Assembly (NCBI GenBank): GCA_024734495.1
Contig: JALMQS010000435.1
Coordinates: 2,004,603 to 2,068,602 of the forward strand
Length of the DNA: 64,000 bases
Source: Forficula auricularia
Lineage: Eukaryota; Arthropoda; Insecta; Dermaptera; Forficulidae
Direction of reading: 5' to 3'
Shown here: in pieces, positions 20,022-31,693 of the stretch
Layout of the letters: every line of letters starts with the position of its first letter
Position numbering within the stretch: the stretch's first letter is position 1
Translations under genes and position numbers: made by a program
The notes under the pieces: generated by a model
What the model was told of the DNA's origin: nothing
Databases searched by the model: none
Seen by the model: the letters and a program-made list of their open reading frames with translations, nothing else

Positions 20022-20300
20022 AACTGCAACAGATCGTTGCAAAACTTTATCCAATGTATTATTTTATTCTAAGGAAAAGTACTTTAAAATATAATTTTAC
20101 AAAAAAACTTTATATGAGCTTTTATGTGGTTCTCAGGGTACGTAATTAGAATGTTAAATTTCATCAAAATTGGTTTAGTCATTTTCAAAATATTTAGAAA
20201 AAACTAAAAAAAGTACTGAAATAAAGTACTAATGTTTGTGGGCCGATATGTTCCAAAAACTAATCAGCGCTTCATTTTGTCAAACTAATGGTAGGTTTTC
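20022..20300 (-). repeat. ACTTTATCC-family fragment
   Basis: Minus-strand piece beginning AAACTGCAACAGATCGTTGC and including the GTGGGCCGATATG segment shared with the other copies. Confidence 0.7.
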
Positions 20301-20309
20301 AATTTCATT

Positions 20310-20672
20310 TAAAATTTTTAATTGTTAATAACTTTTTATCTTTCAGTTTAATTAAAAATAGTATTATAAGGTAAAATGTTACCCTTTTTATTGTTAATAA
20401 AATGACACCTTAGATTTTAATATCTCATAAAAAATAACGAAATTATGACAAAATTTTTAGGAAAATAGGAGGAAATGATGTCGGTCTCAAAATTCAGTCT
20501 ATCGAAGCCAGTAATAGTACTCACACAAATTTTGTCATAACTTGGTTATTCTTTATCAGATCTTAAAAAATAAGGTGTCATTTTGTCCACAATAAAAAGG
20601 GTAACATTTTATCTAATGACGCTAATTTTAATAAAATGTAATATTAAAAAGTTATTCACAATTAAACATTTT
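20310..20672. repeat. Foldback repeat
   Basis: TAAGGTAAAATGTTACCCTT near 20370 is complementary to AAGGGTAACATTTTATCTAA near 20597. The arms extend about 110 bases (20312-20420 and 20560-20672) around a central segment. Non-coding. Confidence 0.6.
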
Positions 20673-20679
20673 AAATTAT

Positions 20680-21985
20680 CCAATGTGAAGCATGGGAAAA
20701 GTATTTTAATCGGTCTCGCGGCAAGCGCGACTTCAAAGGGTCCTAAGGTAAAGACTACAGAACCTATGGATTAATTAAAGTCACAAATTGTAGTACTAGT
20801 ATTTACCATAAAAGAATTTAGTCTTTTTGATTTTAAGTCGATTCTTCCACGTTTTCAGTAGACATTGCCATTAATAGTCAAAACATCAAAAACGAAATGC
20901 GATAAGGCTATTACTCTAGTACTATATGTGTTTGTCTAGATTAATTTGCAACAACGCTTAGCTTCCTTTTTCCGCCACTAGATGTCCCGGCGATCAATTT
21001 CAAACAAGATCGAATATGGCCCGGTCAAATTAAAAACTTTATATCGAAATTGAAATCACAGATACATGAAATATACTCTAATCAAAAGAGAGTAAATTTT
21101 GTAACATTAATATTTATATCTTGATTTCTGTTACTAAAACTATATATTTTTGATTTAGTCTTTGTGTCGAGATAATATTGTATTCATTTGAACTCGAATG
21201 AAAATGAAAAATCACCAATAGATTTTAAATTAAGAAACATTAAATATATATTATTTAACGAGGCAAATTTGAAATATAATTGTCAGCTCCGATTTTAAAC
21301 TGATGGCTTCAATCGATTTTCATTAACCAGGCAAATTTGAAATATAATTCTAATTTGGACTCGAATTTTGAAATGAAAGACTCCAATTCATTTTAAATTA
21401 AGAAACATTAAATATATTGATAATTATTCCTCCCCCCCCACCCACGCCACTCAAAAATTAAAGAGGCGAAATTTTTAAGAGACGGTGTATTTTCGGTAGT
21501 TTACGGGTATACATTTGGAGTGTGGTTTTTTAAGAGGAATAAGATTTTTGGACCGAGACGCGGCCCGCCAGCTTCGAGGGCGTGCCGAAGGCACGCACGA
21601 AAAGCTCGTATTAAATAAGAATCGATAGTTATTTTTTATTTTAAGCCAATTCCTCCATCTCTTTAGCAATGGTTACCAATAATAATCGAAATGTCAAAAA
21701 ATCCAACGTAGAATTGTTATTCCTCAAGAATTAGATGAGAATCGATCGTTATTTTTGATTTTAAGTCGATTCCTCCATGTCTCCAGCAATGGTTATTAAT
21801 AATAATCGAAAGGTTTAAAATCCAATGTAGAATGGTTATTCCTCGAATATTAGATCAGAATTGATCACTATTTTTGAATTTAAGTCAACATGGACTTCGA
21901 ATAGCAAGTGATTTCTGTTTAATAATAAAGGATAATAATTCAAATGACTTTGGATAAAGTTTAGCAACGATCCGTTGAAGTTTAT
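20680..21985. mobile_element. ACTTTATCC-family copy split by a Helitron-like element
   Basis: Left part 20680-20932 and right part 21616-21985 are halves of one copy, with 119-bp-type units in inverted orientation. The break falls within CTCTAGTATTAG, which is intact in the copy at 38370-38390. Confidence 0.65.
20933..21615 (-). mobile_element. Helitron-like element H, copy 1
   Basis: On the minus strand it starts TACGAGCTTTTCGTGCGTGCC with hairpin GCGTGCC-TTCG-GCACGC and ends CACATATAG. Comparison with the unfilled site near 38380 gives these ends and shows insertion between A and T without duplication, the Helitron mode. The interior lacks the tRNA-like segment found in the other two copies. 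Confidence 0.6.
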
Positions 21986-21999
21986 TTTTATTTAATGTT

Positions 22000-22548
22000 G
22001 ACATTTATTTATTTGTTTATAATTAATAATAATTGATGGTCACAATCGTAAACAAAAGCATGAAAAATATTATCTCTATATAGAAATCAAATCAAATTGT
22101 ATTTCAATTAAAGCGAAAATACCTCCCTATAACAACATACCACTAATTGTTATTTTTTATTTACATGTTTTATAGAATAAAAAAAAAGGTTAAAATTGTA
22201 ATCATTTTTGTTGTTGTTGTTGTTTTCAGACATAAAACAAATTTCTTTTTATTATGTAAATTATTTGCATATATGGTATATTCCTATTCTCCAATGGAAA
22301 ATAATGGCGAAAAAAAATGTCATTTGTTGGGATGATCCACTGGCTATAATAATAAATGAAGCAATTGCTGTTCTCATTCGAGAAAGAGACCAACGAACGG
22401 GCAAATATCATTAATCTCCTTCAATTTCACAGGAAACAATGACGAGAGTGGTAGTGTTTGCTGCATAGAGAGCTGGTCGGTTTTGGATGAGAGTGGTGGC
22501 ACTGTGAACAGTCACAAATCTAAATATTGGATCAAAAATAATAAAAAA
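22000..22548. other. Unassigned
   Basis: No recognised repeat or gene. A GTTGTTGTTGTTGTTTTCAG tract at 22209-22229 looks like a splice acceptor on the plus strand, but the sequence after it does not encode a recognisable domain. Confidence 0.35.
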
Positions 22549-22910
22549 TCTATATAATAAAAATGAATTTCTGTTTCTTTGTAAGAGCGCAGATCTCTCA
22601 AATGCCTGGACCGATTTGGCTATTTTTTTTAAATGTTCGTAATAGTCCAATTCAGGTTAATACGTAAAAAAAAATTGGAAAAGTTGCCCGGAAAATTGGA
22701 AAATTCAGGTTAGCCAACATAGCTTGCCAAACAATAAAAGAACTAAACTAGCAAACTAAACATGTGTTGGCGGCCCTGTTTGTCAGATTTTTTTTATTCT
22801 TAATAGTTCTAACCACATTATCGTTGAAGAAGAATTTAATAATGCAACAAATATTTTAAAAAAAAACTATCTATTTTTCAAAGTACATTAAAAAAAAAAT
22901 TAAAAAAATA
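22549..22910 (+). repeat. Dispersed repeat X, possible Helitron end
   Basis: CTATATAATAAAAATGAATT, TTCTGTTTCTTTGTAAG and ACCGATTTGGCTA open a segment that returns inverted at about 38690-39045. The TATATAATAAAAATGAAT opening is common at insect Helitron edges. Confidence 0.5.
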
Positions 22911-22911
22911 A

Positions 22912-23970
22912 ACTGCAACGGATCGCTGCTAAACTTTATCCAAATTCATTTGAAATATTAATATGTTTATTTCTTTATTATTGATCAGATATCACTTGCA
23001 CTTTGCAGTTCATGTTGACTTTAATTCAAAAATAATGATGGATTCTCATTTAACAGTCGAGGAATAACCATTCTACATTCGATTTTTGACGTTTCAGTTT
23101 TTATTGGTAGCCATTGGTGAAGACATGGAGGAATCGACTTAAAATTAAAAATAACGATGGATTCTCATCTAATACTTGAGGAATAACAATTCTACATTAG
23201 ATTTTTGACCCTTTGATTATTATTGGTAACCATTGCTGAAGACATGGAGGAATCGACTTAAAATCAGAAATAACGATCGATTCTTATCTAATACTAGAGG
23301 AATAGCCTTATTGCATTCCATTTTTGATGTTTTGACTATTAATGGCAAGCTCTACTGAAAACGTGGAAGAATCGACTTAAAATCAAAAAGACTAAATTCA
23401 TTTATGGCAAATAACTCAAGCTACAATCTTACTCTAGAGTAAAGTACTTTAAAATATAGTTTTACTAAAAACTTTATTAAACCTTTTTGTTGTCCCCAAG
23501 GTACTTAATTAGGATTTTAAATTTCATCAAAATTGGTAAAGTCATTTTCAAGATATTTAGAAAAAAATAAAAAGTACTGAAATAAAGTACTAATGTTTGT
23601 GGGCCGATATGTACTAAAAACTAATCAGCGCTTCATTTTGTTAAACTAATGGTAGGTTTTCAATTTCATTTCAATCGGTGCAAAGGTGTGGAAAAAATTG
23701 TGGACGAAAAAACTATAACATCCATCCATCCATTCATCCATCCATCCCCACACACTTCCAAAAAAATGGCACTTTTTGGCCTCACGACGAGATCCCTGGT
23801 AATTTTTGGCAAAATCGTCACGTGATAAAATTCAACCTAATTGAATACTACAATTTGTGACCTTAATTGTGTCCATGGGTTCCGTAGTCTTTACCTGAGG
23901 ACCCTTTGAAGTCCCGCTTGGCACGCGACCGATTACAATACTTTACCCATGCTTCGCATTGGATAAAGTA
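22912..23970 (-). mobile_element. ACTTTATCC-family element, copy D
   Basis: Complete minus copy from AAACTGCAACGGATCGCTGC to GCTTCGCATTGGATAAAGT, with only two to three 119-bp units (landmarks at 23108 and 23227) and a CATC tetranucleotide run near 23720. Confidence 0.75.
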
Positions 23971-24395
23971 AAAATAAGCCTTAGCTTTGTGAAACACCAC
24001 TATAACCCGTTAAATAATAATTCCTTTCTTAGCTTTTTCAATAAGATCTGGCCGATTAAGTGTTATTTCTAACGTTTGATCTATTATTTTAGACACTGAG
24101 TAATGATTACTTTAAAATACCTAATATTTAATGGCGACAGGTTATATTGAAGTTGTTTACAAGAATCTAAGTCCCCGTAAATGTATAAATAATTAATAAA
24201 CGTGGGGGGATAAAGTAGATGGGGAACTTTACGCACGCAAATAGTCAGTTAAAATTCTGTCGGTTTACACTCACCAAACAGCTCTCGAAAATTCAAAACA
24301 CATTTTCCCGGTTGGTATTATAAAAAAACATAATCAGTTCTCTGCAATGGGAATATAAAATTTTTAAACAAAATGCTAATAAAAATCAGAAAAAT
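23971..24395. other. Unassigned
   Basis: No repeat partner or coding potential recognised. Confidence 0.35.
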
Positions 24396-24766
24396 CTACT
24401 CTTATTAAACGAGCAAAAATTGTATAATATTTATTTATATATATATTTGTATCTTGGTTCTATTTTGAAAACGACTCTACCGATTTTGATGAAATTCAAG
24501 GGTTAGGGGGTTTTTGGGGTGACAATTCGATCTGTCACGGTCTCATCTTCGACAAAACTGTTTTTGGTGGGTTTTTTCGTAATCAAATTAATTATTCTCA
24601 GGTAGAAAAATTCCATTCTTAAGGTTTTAAAAAACGTTTTCCTTTTACTATTGTACCCAGACAGACAATGGGATTGGTTATTGTTCTTAAAGGCCTTGAA
24701 GAACTATTGTGATTGTGGTGTGTTGTTGTCAAGCATTAACTAAACCCGAACAAAGCTCAGTCTTCC

Positions 24767-24771
<5 letters not shown>

Positions 24772-24806
<35 letters not shown>
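24772..24806. repeat. TA microsatellite
   Basis: Uninterrupted TA dinucleotide run; a similar AT run lies at 52350-52391. Confidence 0.95.
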
Positions 24807-24814
<8 letters not shown>

Positions 24815-25253
24815 TTATATTTATTTAATTTATAATATAAGTTTTAATGAGATATGATTTAACGGGATAATGAGATTAATTCTTAATTTATTACTGCGCT
24901 GCTCATTTGAAATTTTAGTAGATAAATTAATTTTAAAATTATTATATATATATAATTTAGAGACACTTTTTAGGTAAATTTAAATATTGAAATGTATTAT
25001 TAAAAAAGTCGAAAAATATTAGTAGACAAATATATAAATTCTTTAAATTTTAGTAGATAAATTAATTTTAAAATATATATTATATAATATTTAATTTAAA
25101 CACTAAATTCTCTATTCTCACAAACAATCAATGGCAGTGTTAAAAAAAACTTTATAAAGCATTTATTGATATTTTTCATCTTTCTTTGATCGATATTCAT
25201 TATTCAAAAAAATATTTTTTTCAAAACATATAATTACGGACAGCTAATAATCT

Positions 25254-25494
25254 TAAGTGGGAAATAAATTTAACCGAATTTATCGCGCGGAGAATTTACC
25301 ACTGCTCGAAGCCCCTAAAACCTTAGTAAATTGAATATTGAATTGTATCTAAGTTTCTGAGATTGGCTCGTGATCCCGGCTTCTTTTCCTTCTGCTCTGT
25401 TCTTTTCACGATGTAGGGGCCAGTCCATACAGGCCTTTAGGGGATCCACCTTCTGGTGTATCTCCTTCTCACATCAATATCATTAAAAAAAAAA
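25254..25494 (+). mobile_element. SINE family A, 5' truncated
   Basis: Starts in the body (AAGTGGGAAATAAATTTAACC), lacks the tRNA head and ends in a short A tail. Confidence 0.85.
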
Positions 25495-25495
25495 T

Positions 25496-25590
25496 CACAT
25501 CTTGAGACGCTGCCCGCCAGGGCCACCAGCTCGGAGGGCCGAGCGGTGCCGGGCGTGCAGTAGGCACTCCGACTACTGCTCGTATATATA
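25496..25590 (-). repeat. Helitron-like H terminus
   Basis: GC-rich terminal piece with CTGCCCGCCAGGGCCACCAG and GGCGTGCAGTAGGCACTCC, similar to the hairpin end of element H. Confidence 0.5.
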
Positions 25591-25674
25591 TATTTACATT
25601 TTTTTTTTTAAACGGGTGTAACGATTTTGATGAAACAAACTCTATTAACAAGTTTTGAGGATGAGAAAGCGATC

Positions 25675-25785
25675 TTGATGCGGAGCGGGGGTGGATGTGG
25701 GGGGGTGCAGAAGGTGGGGGGCAGTGGTGGGGAATCCAGGGGTGGGGCGAGGTTTCGGGGGTGGAGGTGGGGGTACAGTGGTCGA
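25675..25785 (+). repeat. G-rich tract
   Basis: Clustered runs of three to six G on the plus strand. Related or complementary tracts lie at 46920-47020, 54105-54190 and 61108-61300, all within family G copies. Confidence 0.8.
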
Positions 25786-25940
25786 ATACTATATAGATAT
25801 ATTTGTATTTTTTTAATTTGAAAACGGCTCTCAAATAAAAATCGACCTTTTTATCAGAATTTTCAATTAAAAATAATATTAAAATAAAGATTTTAACTGA
25901 AGAAAGAAGTTACCGAGCATCGCTCGGTGACTCCAGGTAC

Positions 25941-26416
25941 TTGTATATTATGTCACTATATCTTTTTCTCTTTCTAATGGTGCTATCATACTATTTAATT
26001 GGCTTTTATTATTTTTATTCAAAAAGTAAATGAGAGTATAGCTAGTACTTTTGTTTAGTTGAATGGATATCCAATTCAATGGGAGGGGGAGGGGGGGGGG
26101 TAAGTACCTTTTCAATTAAATGAAACATTCTATTGATTTGTTTAATTGAAAAATTTGAGAGTGGTTTTTTTCATTCGTTCCACCTTTTGTATAATCTAAT
26201 TTGATAAATTAAGTAATTCAAAGCGATTAAAAGTTTCAAGCACGTACAATTTTAATTAAATATTTTTACGCATTCAAATGATAAAAAGAAACCATTGGCC
26301 TTTCGTTTGTTGTTAATTAAGTAAAAAAAAAAATTAAAAAAAATTAAAACTATTATTTTTAAAGGTACTTGGATGTATTGGCGTAAATCACGTTAGAGCT
26401 GAAATAATTCAAGATA
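25941..26416. other. Unassigned
   Basis: AT-rich with one G run near 26083-26101. No gene or repeat recognised. Confidence 0.35.
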
Positions 26417-26639
26417 TACCGGGTGAGTTTTTTTATCTTGAGACAGTCTTATAACTCAAAAACAATGCATTATATGAAAAAAAGTTTCACATAAAAGTTT
26501 ATTTATATCAGGGGGGAAACTAAAATACGCTATTGATTGTCGACCTAGAACAAGCTTTTAAGGATATTTCGATGTCAACTTCTGTTTTTTAAATAGAAAC
26601 CTATATGTTTCTGTACATATTCTGAATCTACAAAAATTT

Positions 26640-27367
26640 TTTAGAAAAAAATAAAAACCGACTTCAAAAAATTAAATGCAACAAATATAAAAATACACTA
26701 AAAGGTATAAAATAATTATTATCTTATTTAGTTACAACTAAACGACGAAATATTAACACGAAATTACTTTTTAAAGTCGGTGCCAAACAAACTATACCTA
26801 TAAGCGAGCGTACCCGCCAAACGTACTAAGTAAGATCCGTCGAGTGCGATTCATAAAAGGTATATGTTTGGCACCAACTTCAAAAAGTAATTTCTTGTTA
26901 ATATTTCGTCGTTTAGTTGTAACTAAATAAGATAATAATTATTTTATACCTTTTAGTGTATTTTATATTTGTTGCATTTAATTTTTGAAGTCGGTTTTTA
27001 TTTTTTCTTAAAAAATTTTTATTTTTCTCTTTTTAGTGATGTTATTAATAGTGATTATATCATCAGAACTTGACCAAATTAATATGACACCATCCCTAAG
27101 ACACCCACTATCGGATAAAAAAAGAACCATCGAAATCGGTTCATAAACAAAGAGGTTAGGTCTAAACAAACCTAATAAAAAAGGTCTAATACCTATGAAA
27201 AAAAATCGAAAAAAAAATGGGACCAATCGGAAGCTAGACTGGACCCAATGCAAAAAAATTTTCAAAATCGGTTGACAATTGGCGGAGATATGAGGTAACA
27301 TAGGCACAAAAAAAAAAAAAATTCAATCGAATAGAGAACCTCCTCCTTTTTTGAAGTCGGTTAAAAA
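26640..27367 (-). mobile_element. ACCGACTTC foldback element, nested copy
   Basis: Full-length minus copy lying between TACAAAAATTTTTT and AAAAAACTGAACAAC of the host transposon. Confidence 0.8.
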
Positions 27368-27529
27368 AAAACTGAACAACTTTCATTAGAACTATTTTTT
27401 TATACGACATCAAATAACAAAAAATATTAAATCAATTAGATCTCAAAAAATTCTAATAATTATTTTTAACAATCATTCAACTTAATTATCAAATAATAAT
27501 GATCAAATAATTAATTATAAATAAATAAT

Positions 27530-27766
27530 TTAATAATTTTTCGACACTGTTCTGAGACATTCCAGAGTGTATCCCAAGTCTTCTGGATGAATTCCAGTTC
27601 CAATTTCGTTATTTTGGCCTGTTTCAGTTTCTTCATAGCCTTTACATTTCTTGTTTTTTTTAAACAGATTTACAACACGATAAAATGAAGCTTGTGAGGG
27701 TGTATTCCTATCAGGAAAACGCTCGGCATTCATTTCAATGGCAGCCCCATAACACTTCTTCCACAT
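27530..27766 (-). pseudogene. Transposase N-terminal HTH fragment
   Basis: A minus-strand frame with NAERFPDRNTPSQASFYRVV, the wording of the helix-turn-helix region found N-terminal in one group of insect Tc1/mariner-like transposases (DUF4817 type). A second, shorter remnant of the same region lies at about 50164-50260 inside another copy. No DDE domain follows, so this is a deletion derivative. Confidence 0.55.
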
Positions 27767-28389
27767 TCACCGCATAAATTAAGACCATTTCAATTCTGTC
27801 TTCAACAAAAAATGCCCCATTTTTATTATGGAAATACAATATAACTATCTACTGGATTGACACGAGAAATAAACTTTTTTAAACTCAAGAATTTTAAGTA
27901 GTTCTATTAAGTATAAAATAATCTCTTAAATCTGTGTACCTACGTATAATGAAGTTTTAAGATCATTATAAACACTTATTTTCATTGTTGTGACTTTTCG
28001 ATTTAATAAATATTTATTTAATAATTAATTATTTAATCATTATTATTTGATAATTAAGTTGAATAAAATTATTAAGATTTTTTTTGAGATCTAATTGATT
28101 TAATATTTTTTTTTATTTGATGTCGTATAAAAAATAGCTCTAATAAAAGTTGTTCAGTTTTTTTGTGTAGATTCAGAATATGTACAGAAAAATATAGGTT
28201 TCCATTTAAAAAACAGAAGTTGACCTCAAAATACCCTTGAAAGCTTGTTCTAGGTCGACAAACAATAGCGTAGTTTAGTTTCCCCCTCGATATAAATAAA
28301 CTTTTATTTGAAACTTTTTTTCATATAATGCACTGTTTTTGAGTTATAAGACTGTCTCAAGATAAAAAAATCCACCCGGTATAGAATTA

Positions 28390-28630
28390 ACTAACTGTGA
28401 AACCCGCCTTCGGTAGGCCTCTTGCTTGTCGGGCTCCCCCTGGAACCCCCACCCCCTGAACACTCCCCACCTCCACAACCCTATCCCTAAACATAGAAGA
28501 TAGAAGCCTTTTGAGTTTAAGACCTCAAAATTAAAAATCCCCAATTTTTCGGCCAAGGAATTAAAATTTTCTTGCTGGCCAAGGAGCTTCGTCCCCTATT
28601 CCCCCCCCCCGCCCCGGCCCATGAACCTCT
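28390..28630. repeat. Helitron-like GC-rich terminus
   Basis: AACCCGCCTTCGGTAGGCC followed by C-rich sequence resembles the termini at 37893 and 63045. Confidence 0.45.
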
Positions 28631-28631
28631 C

Positions 28632-29133
28632 CCATTTTTTTTTTTTTTTTTAATGCAATCGAATGCAAGAAGGGGTGCACCAGTAAAGATGTAGCCCCTA
28701 TGGATCTCGAAAGACCCTTGCATTACCGAAGAGAAGGGAAAGTTGTTTAAGTGAGAGGGTGTAGACGTAGGTGTCTATGCACCCTGGTTTTGAAGGTTTG
28801 AAGATCATAGGTGCTGGGAAAGATAGAGGCTGGGAGAGAGTTCCAGTTCCTTGAAGTCATGGGGATATATGAATTCGCGAATGAAGTGGTCCGGCACTTT
28901 TCTAATTTGACCGCGAAGAGTGTTGGGAGTCGGCAAAACGTGTGCTGCGTGCAAAGCATGCTTTGGGGGAGTATTGATTTTATCTCATCAGAGCACCTGC
29001 CGTGATAGTATCTATAGAAAAGGGAAAGGGCGGAGACATCTCTTCGATGAGCCAGCGAGTCGAGGGAGTCGGTGAGGGTAGAATCGTCAATTAGCCTGAC
29101 GGCTCGTTTCTGAATTGCATCAAGAAGATACCT
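28632..29133 (-). pseudogene. Jockey/CR1-type LINE 3' end, copy 1
   Basis: The minus frame encodes the C-terminal end of a LINE ORF2: RAVRLIDDSTLTDSLDSLAH, SALSLFYRYYHGRCSDEI, MTSRNWNSLPASIFP and FKTRVHRHLRLHPL, then a 3' UTR and poly-A (T run 28634-28651). It is 5' truncated at GCATCAAG, a point inside the frame of copy 2. Confidence 0.8.
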
Positions 29134-29869
29134 TCTATGTTTAAGTTTTAAGACCCCAAAATAAAAAAATCTCTCATTTGTCGGTTCAGGGGTCAAATTT
29201 TTGAAAAAAACTAAGAAAAAAAATTCTCCCGAGATATTTTAAAAATAGACCTAAGTACCAAAATTGAATGCTAAACCTTAAAAAACCATGGAAATAGATC
29301 ACTTTAAAAATTTCAAAAAGTTATCCCAAAATGACTATATTTTCCTTTCAGGGGCATATACATAGAACAAAATACTCAAATATGTTATTTTTTTTTGTAT
29401 TTTAATACTTAACCTTTCTAAGCTAAAACAATATCGATCTCATTTCTAGTTTAAGAGATCTTGAAAAAACTCATAAAACACATTTTGGGGCTATTTCTCC
29501 CCTTTAGGTTTCGAATTTCATTTTAAGAATTCACTGTCAAATTCGGGCAAAAATATTTTTTTTTTCCAAAAGTATAGTACCTACTTATGATTTTATTTTG
29601 AATTCTGGTCAATACCAGGATTATTTAGGATTGCGTAACAAAAATTAGAATAATAAAATATGTAAATTTGTAGCCACAGAATCTCGATATTTAGGACAAT
29701 GTAGCGATTTTCACCATTTTCAAAAAAAAAAATGCCTATAACTCGAAAACTATTAGACTTTTATTAAAACAATTTTTTACGTTCTCCTACCCACTCGTTC
29801 GTGATTTATCGTTGTGATACGGGACGCCCAGTACATACCCGGATTATCTATCACCATCTCTAATATATT
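29134..29869. other. Probable Helitron-like interior
   Basis: AT-rich text with CCCCTTTAGGTTTCGAATTTC resembles the interior of the element at 1395-2697. No genes. Confidence 0.4.
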
Positions 29870-30700
29870 CTTTTTTTTTTTTTTTTAATGCAATCGAATG
29901 CAAGAAGGGGTGTACCAGTAAAGATGCAGCCCCTATGGATCTCGAAAGACCCTTGCATTACCGAAGAGAAGGGAAAGTTGATTAAGTGAGAGGGTGTAGA
30001 CGTAGGTGTCTATGCACTCCGGTTTTGAAGGTTTGAAGATTATAAGTGCTGGGAAAGATGGAGGCTGGGAGAGAGTTCCAGTTCCTTGAAGTCATGGGGA
30101 TATATGAATTGGCGAATGAAGTGGTCCGGCACTTTTCTAATTTGACCGCGAAAGAGTGTTGGGAGTCTGGCAAAACGCGTGCTACGTGCAAAGCATGCTT
30201 TGGGGGGAATTATTGATTTTATCTCATCAGAGCACCTGTCGTGATAGTATCTATAGAAAAGGGAAAGGGCAGAGACATTTCTTCGATGAGCCAGCGAGTC
30301 GAGGGAGTCGGTGAGGGTAGAATCGTCAATTAGCCTGACGGCTCGTTTCTGAATTGCATCAAGGGTAGCAAGAGAGATATTTTGAGAGCTCCTCTCCATA
30401 AATGAGAGCCGTATTCGAGACAGGGGCGGATTTGGGCCTTGTAGATGGTGAGAAGTTGTGGGGTTTGTAAAATCGCTTGGACCTGAATAAGAAGCCAATC
30501 TTCCTTGCTGCAGATTTCGCCACAGAGGAGATGTGTTCATTCCAAGACAGGTCAGATGCGACAGAGACGCCCAACATGGATAGGCTGTCACACATTTTCA
30601 GGGTATTCGAATCGAAATGAATATCAGGGAAATCTTTATTTTCGCGCCTAGAAATTAGACAGCATTGAGTCTTGTTTGAATTAAAGTTAACTAAATTCCT
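29870..30700 (-). pseudogene. Jockey/CR1-type LINE 3' end, copy 2
   Basis: Same family as copy 1 but extends further 5'. The added frame reads FNSNKTQCCLISRR, LSMLGVSVASDLSWNEHISS and KIGFLFRSKRFY, the thumb and linker region after the RT core. At least two frameshifts separate the blocks. T run at 29870-29886. Confidence 0.8.
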
Positions 30701-31189
30701 TAGCTATCTCCTGGGTCTTATTTCCAAGAATGTCGAATCTACTTCTCTCAATAAATAGAAATTTTATAACTTATAAACATATTTATTCTAAGTTTTTGGA
30801 TACTTTATTTTCATTCATCCTACATATTTGTTATAGAATAAAAATATTGATTTGATTTTAATCAAACTACATCACGGGGGGAGGGGGGGGAGGCTTTTAC
30901 TCGAGGCCAGGTGGAGAACAGAATTGATTTCCATTGAAATGTTATCAACGAAATGAAAGCATCTCTAAATATTGAAACTCCCTTTTGAAAATGTATCAGT
31001 TGGCTTCTGATAGGGCCCCTATAAATCAATTTATACTTCGATACATATAATTCAGATATCACATCATTTGAATTGCCTTCTAGTCTGATATCATCGGATG
31101 ACCATCATAGCCGAATGATTGATATATTGGATTGACTTTTAAGAAAAAAAAAAGATCAAATAAAGAGAAATTGAGTAATATTTGGAGTT
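30701..31189. other. Unassigned
   Basis: No gene recognised. G run at 30879-30889. Confidence 0.35.
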
Positions 31190-31430
31190 ACTATTGTACA
31201 GTCGGTGGCCAAATTATTATACTCATTTGAAGACCAAATTATGTGTATACTCATTTGAAAAATTATATCTTTCTATAAGTTTTTAAGGATTTAGCTTACT
31301 ATTAAAATCATAATATCGTTGCAATTGTTATCTTTATAGGTTTATTAGCTCAGGATAATACAAATTCAATAATATAATACAAATACAAAAATAAAGAATT
31401 AAGCATCTTTTTGCCACCATAGAGAGTATG
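31190..31430 (+). repeat. Tc1-like transposon end (partial)
   Basis: TACAGTCGGTGGCCAAATTA at 31198 resembles Tc1-type terminal repeats. No matching right end is seen. Confidence 0.45.
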
Positions 31431-31693
31431 TTAAATTGAAAGTTTTGCCGAGAGTAGCAGAATTTTTATATATTGAAGGAGACAATAAAGTGTGTGTCTT
31501 CTGCTGGAATTATAAATTTTATTTATTTATAACGAGACTATAATAATTAAGTCAAATTAAATTAATTCCTGTGAATTCATTATAACTAGACTGATGAAGA
31601 GGACAAAGCCCTCAAAACTATAGTCTCGTTATAAATAAATAAAATTTTATAATTCCAGCAGAAGACACACTCTTTTATTGTCTCCTTCAATAC
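31431..31693 (-). mobile_element. Foldback hammerhead retroposon (P-c)
   Basis: Minus orientation: the unique tail (TTGAAAGTTTTGCCGAGAGT on the plus strand) is at the left, then arms of about 75 bases from 31473 and up to 31690. Target duplication AGAGTATG at 31423-31430 and 31694-31701. The right arm contains a complete hammerhead-like core; the left arm stops at GACTATA, inside the corresponding core. Confidence 0.75.
31589..31624 (+). ncRNA. Hammerhead-like core in P-c
   Basis: CTGATGA, spare A, stem II GAGG/CCTC, then AAAA where GAAA is expected, ACTATAGT and C. Stem I is strong: TTATAAC and GA upstream pair with TC and GTTATAA downstream around a TA bulge. The G-to-A change in the core should impair cleavage. 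Confidence 0.5.

Larger units (their letters stand above)
24396..25940 (+). mobile_element. Helitron-like family G, with nested insertions
   Basis: The left end TCTTATTAAACGAGCAAAAA is followed by a GTATCTTGGTTCTATTTTGA block, and the right end is hairpin ACCGAGC-ATC-GCTCGGT then CTCCAGGTACT at 25911-25940. The same left block occurs at 46315, 54700 (inverted) and 61990 (inverted), and the same right hairpin at 47056, 51442 and 54788. Inside are a TA microsatellite (24772-24806), a SINE and a G-rich tract. Confidence 0.5.
26419..28379. mobile_element. CCGGGTGAG-family TIR transposon remnant
   Basis: TA at 26417-26418 and 28380-28381. Tips CCGGGTGAG and CACCCGG are inverted, and the TCTTGAGACAGTCTTATAAC blocks at both ends are complementary. 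It contains a transposase fragment (27530-27766, minus) and a nested ACCGACTTC copy (26640-27367). TA target and transposase type place it in Tc1/mariner. Confidence 0.75.

Noticed and set aside
22147..22414. Possible exon after a good plus-strand splice acceptor
   Set aside because: The downstream frames carry no known motif and the only host gene seen is on the other strand.
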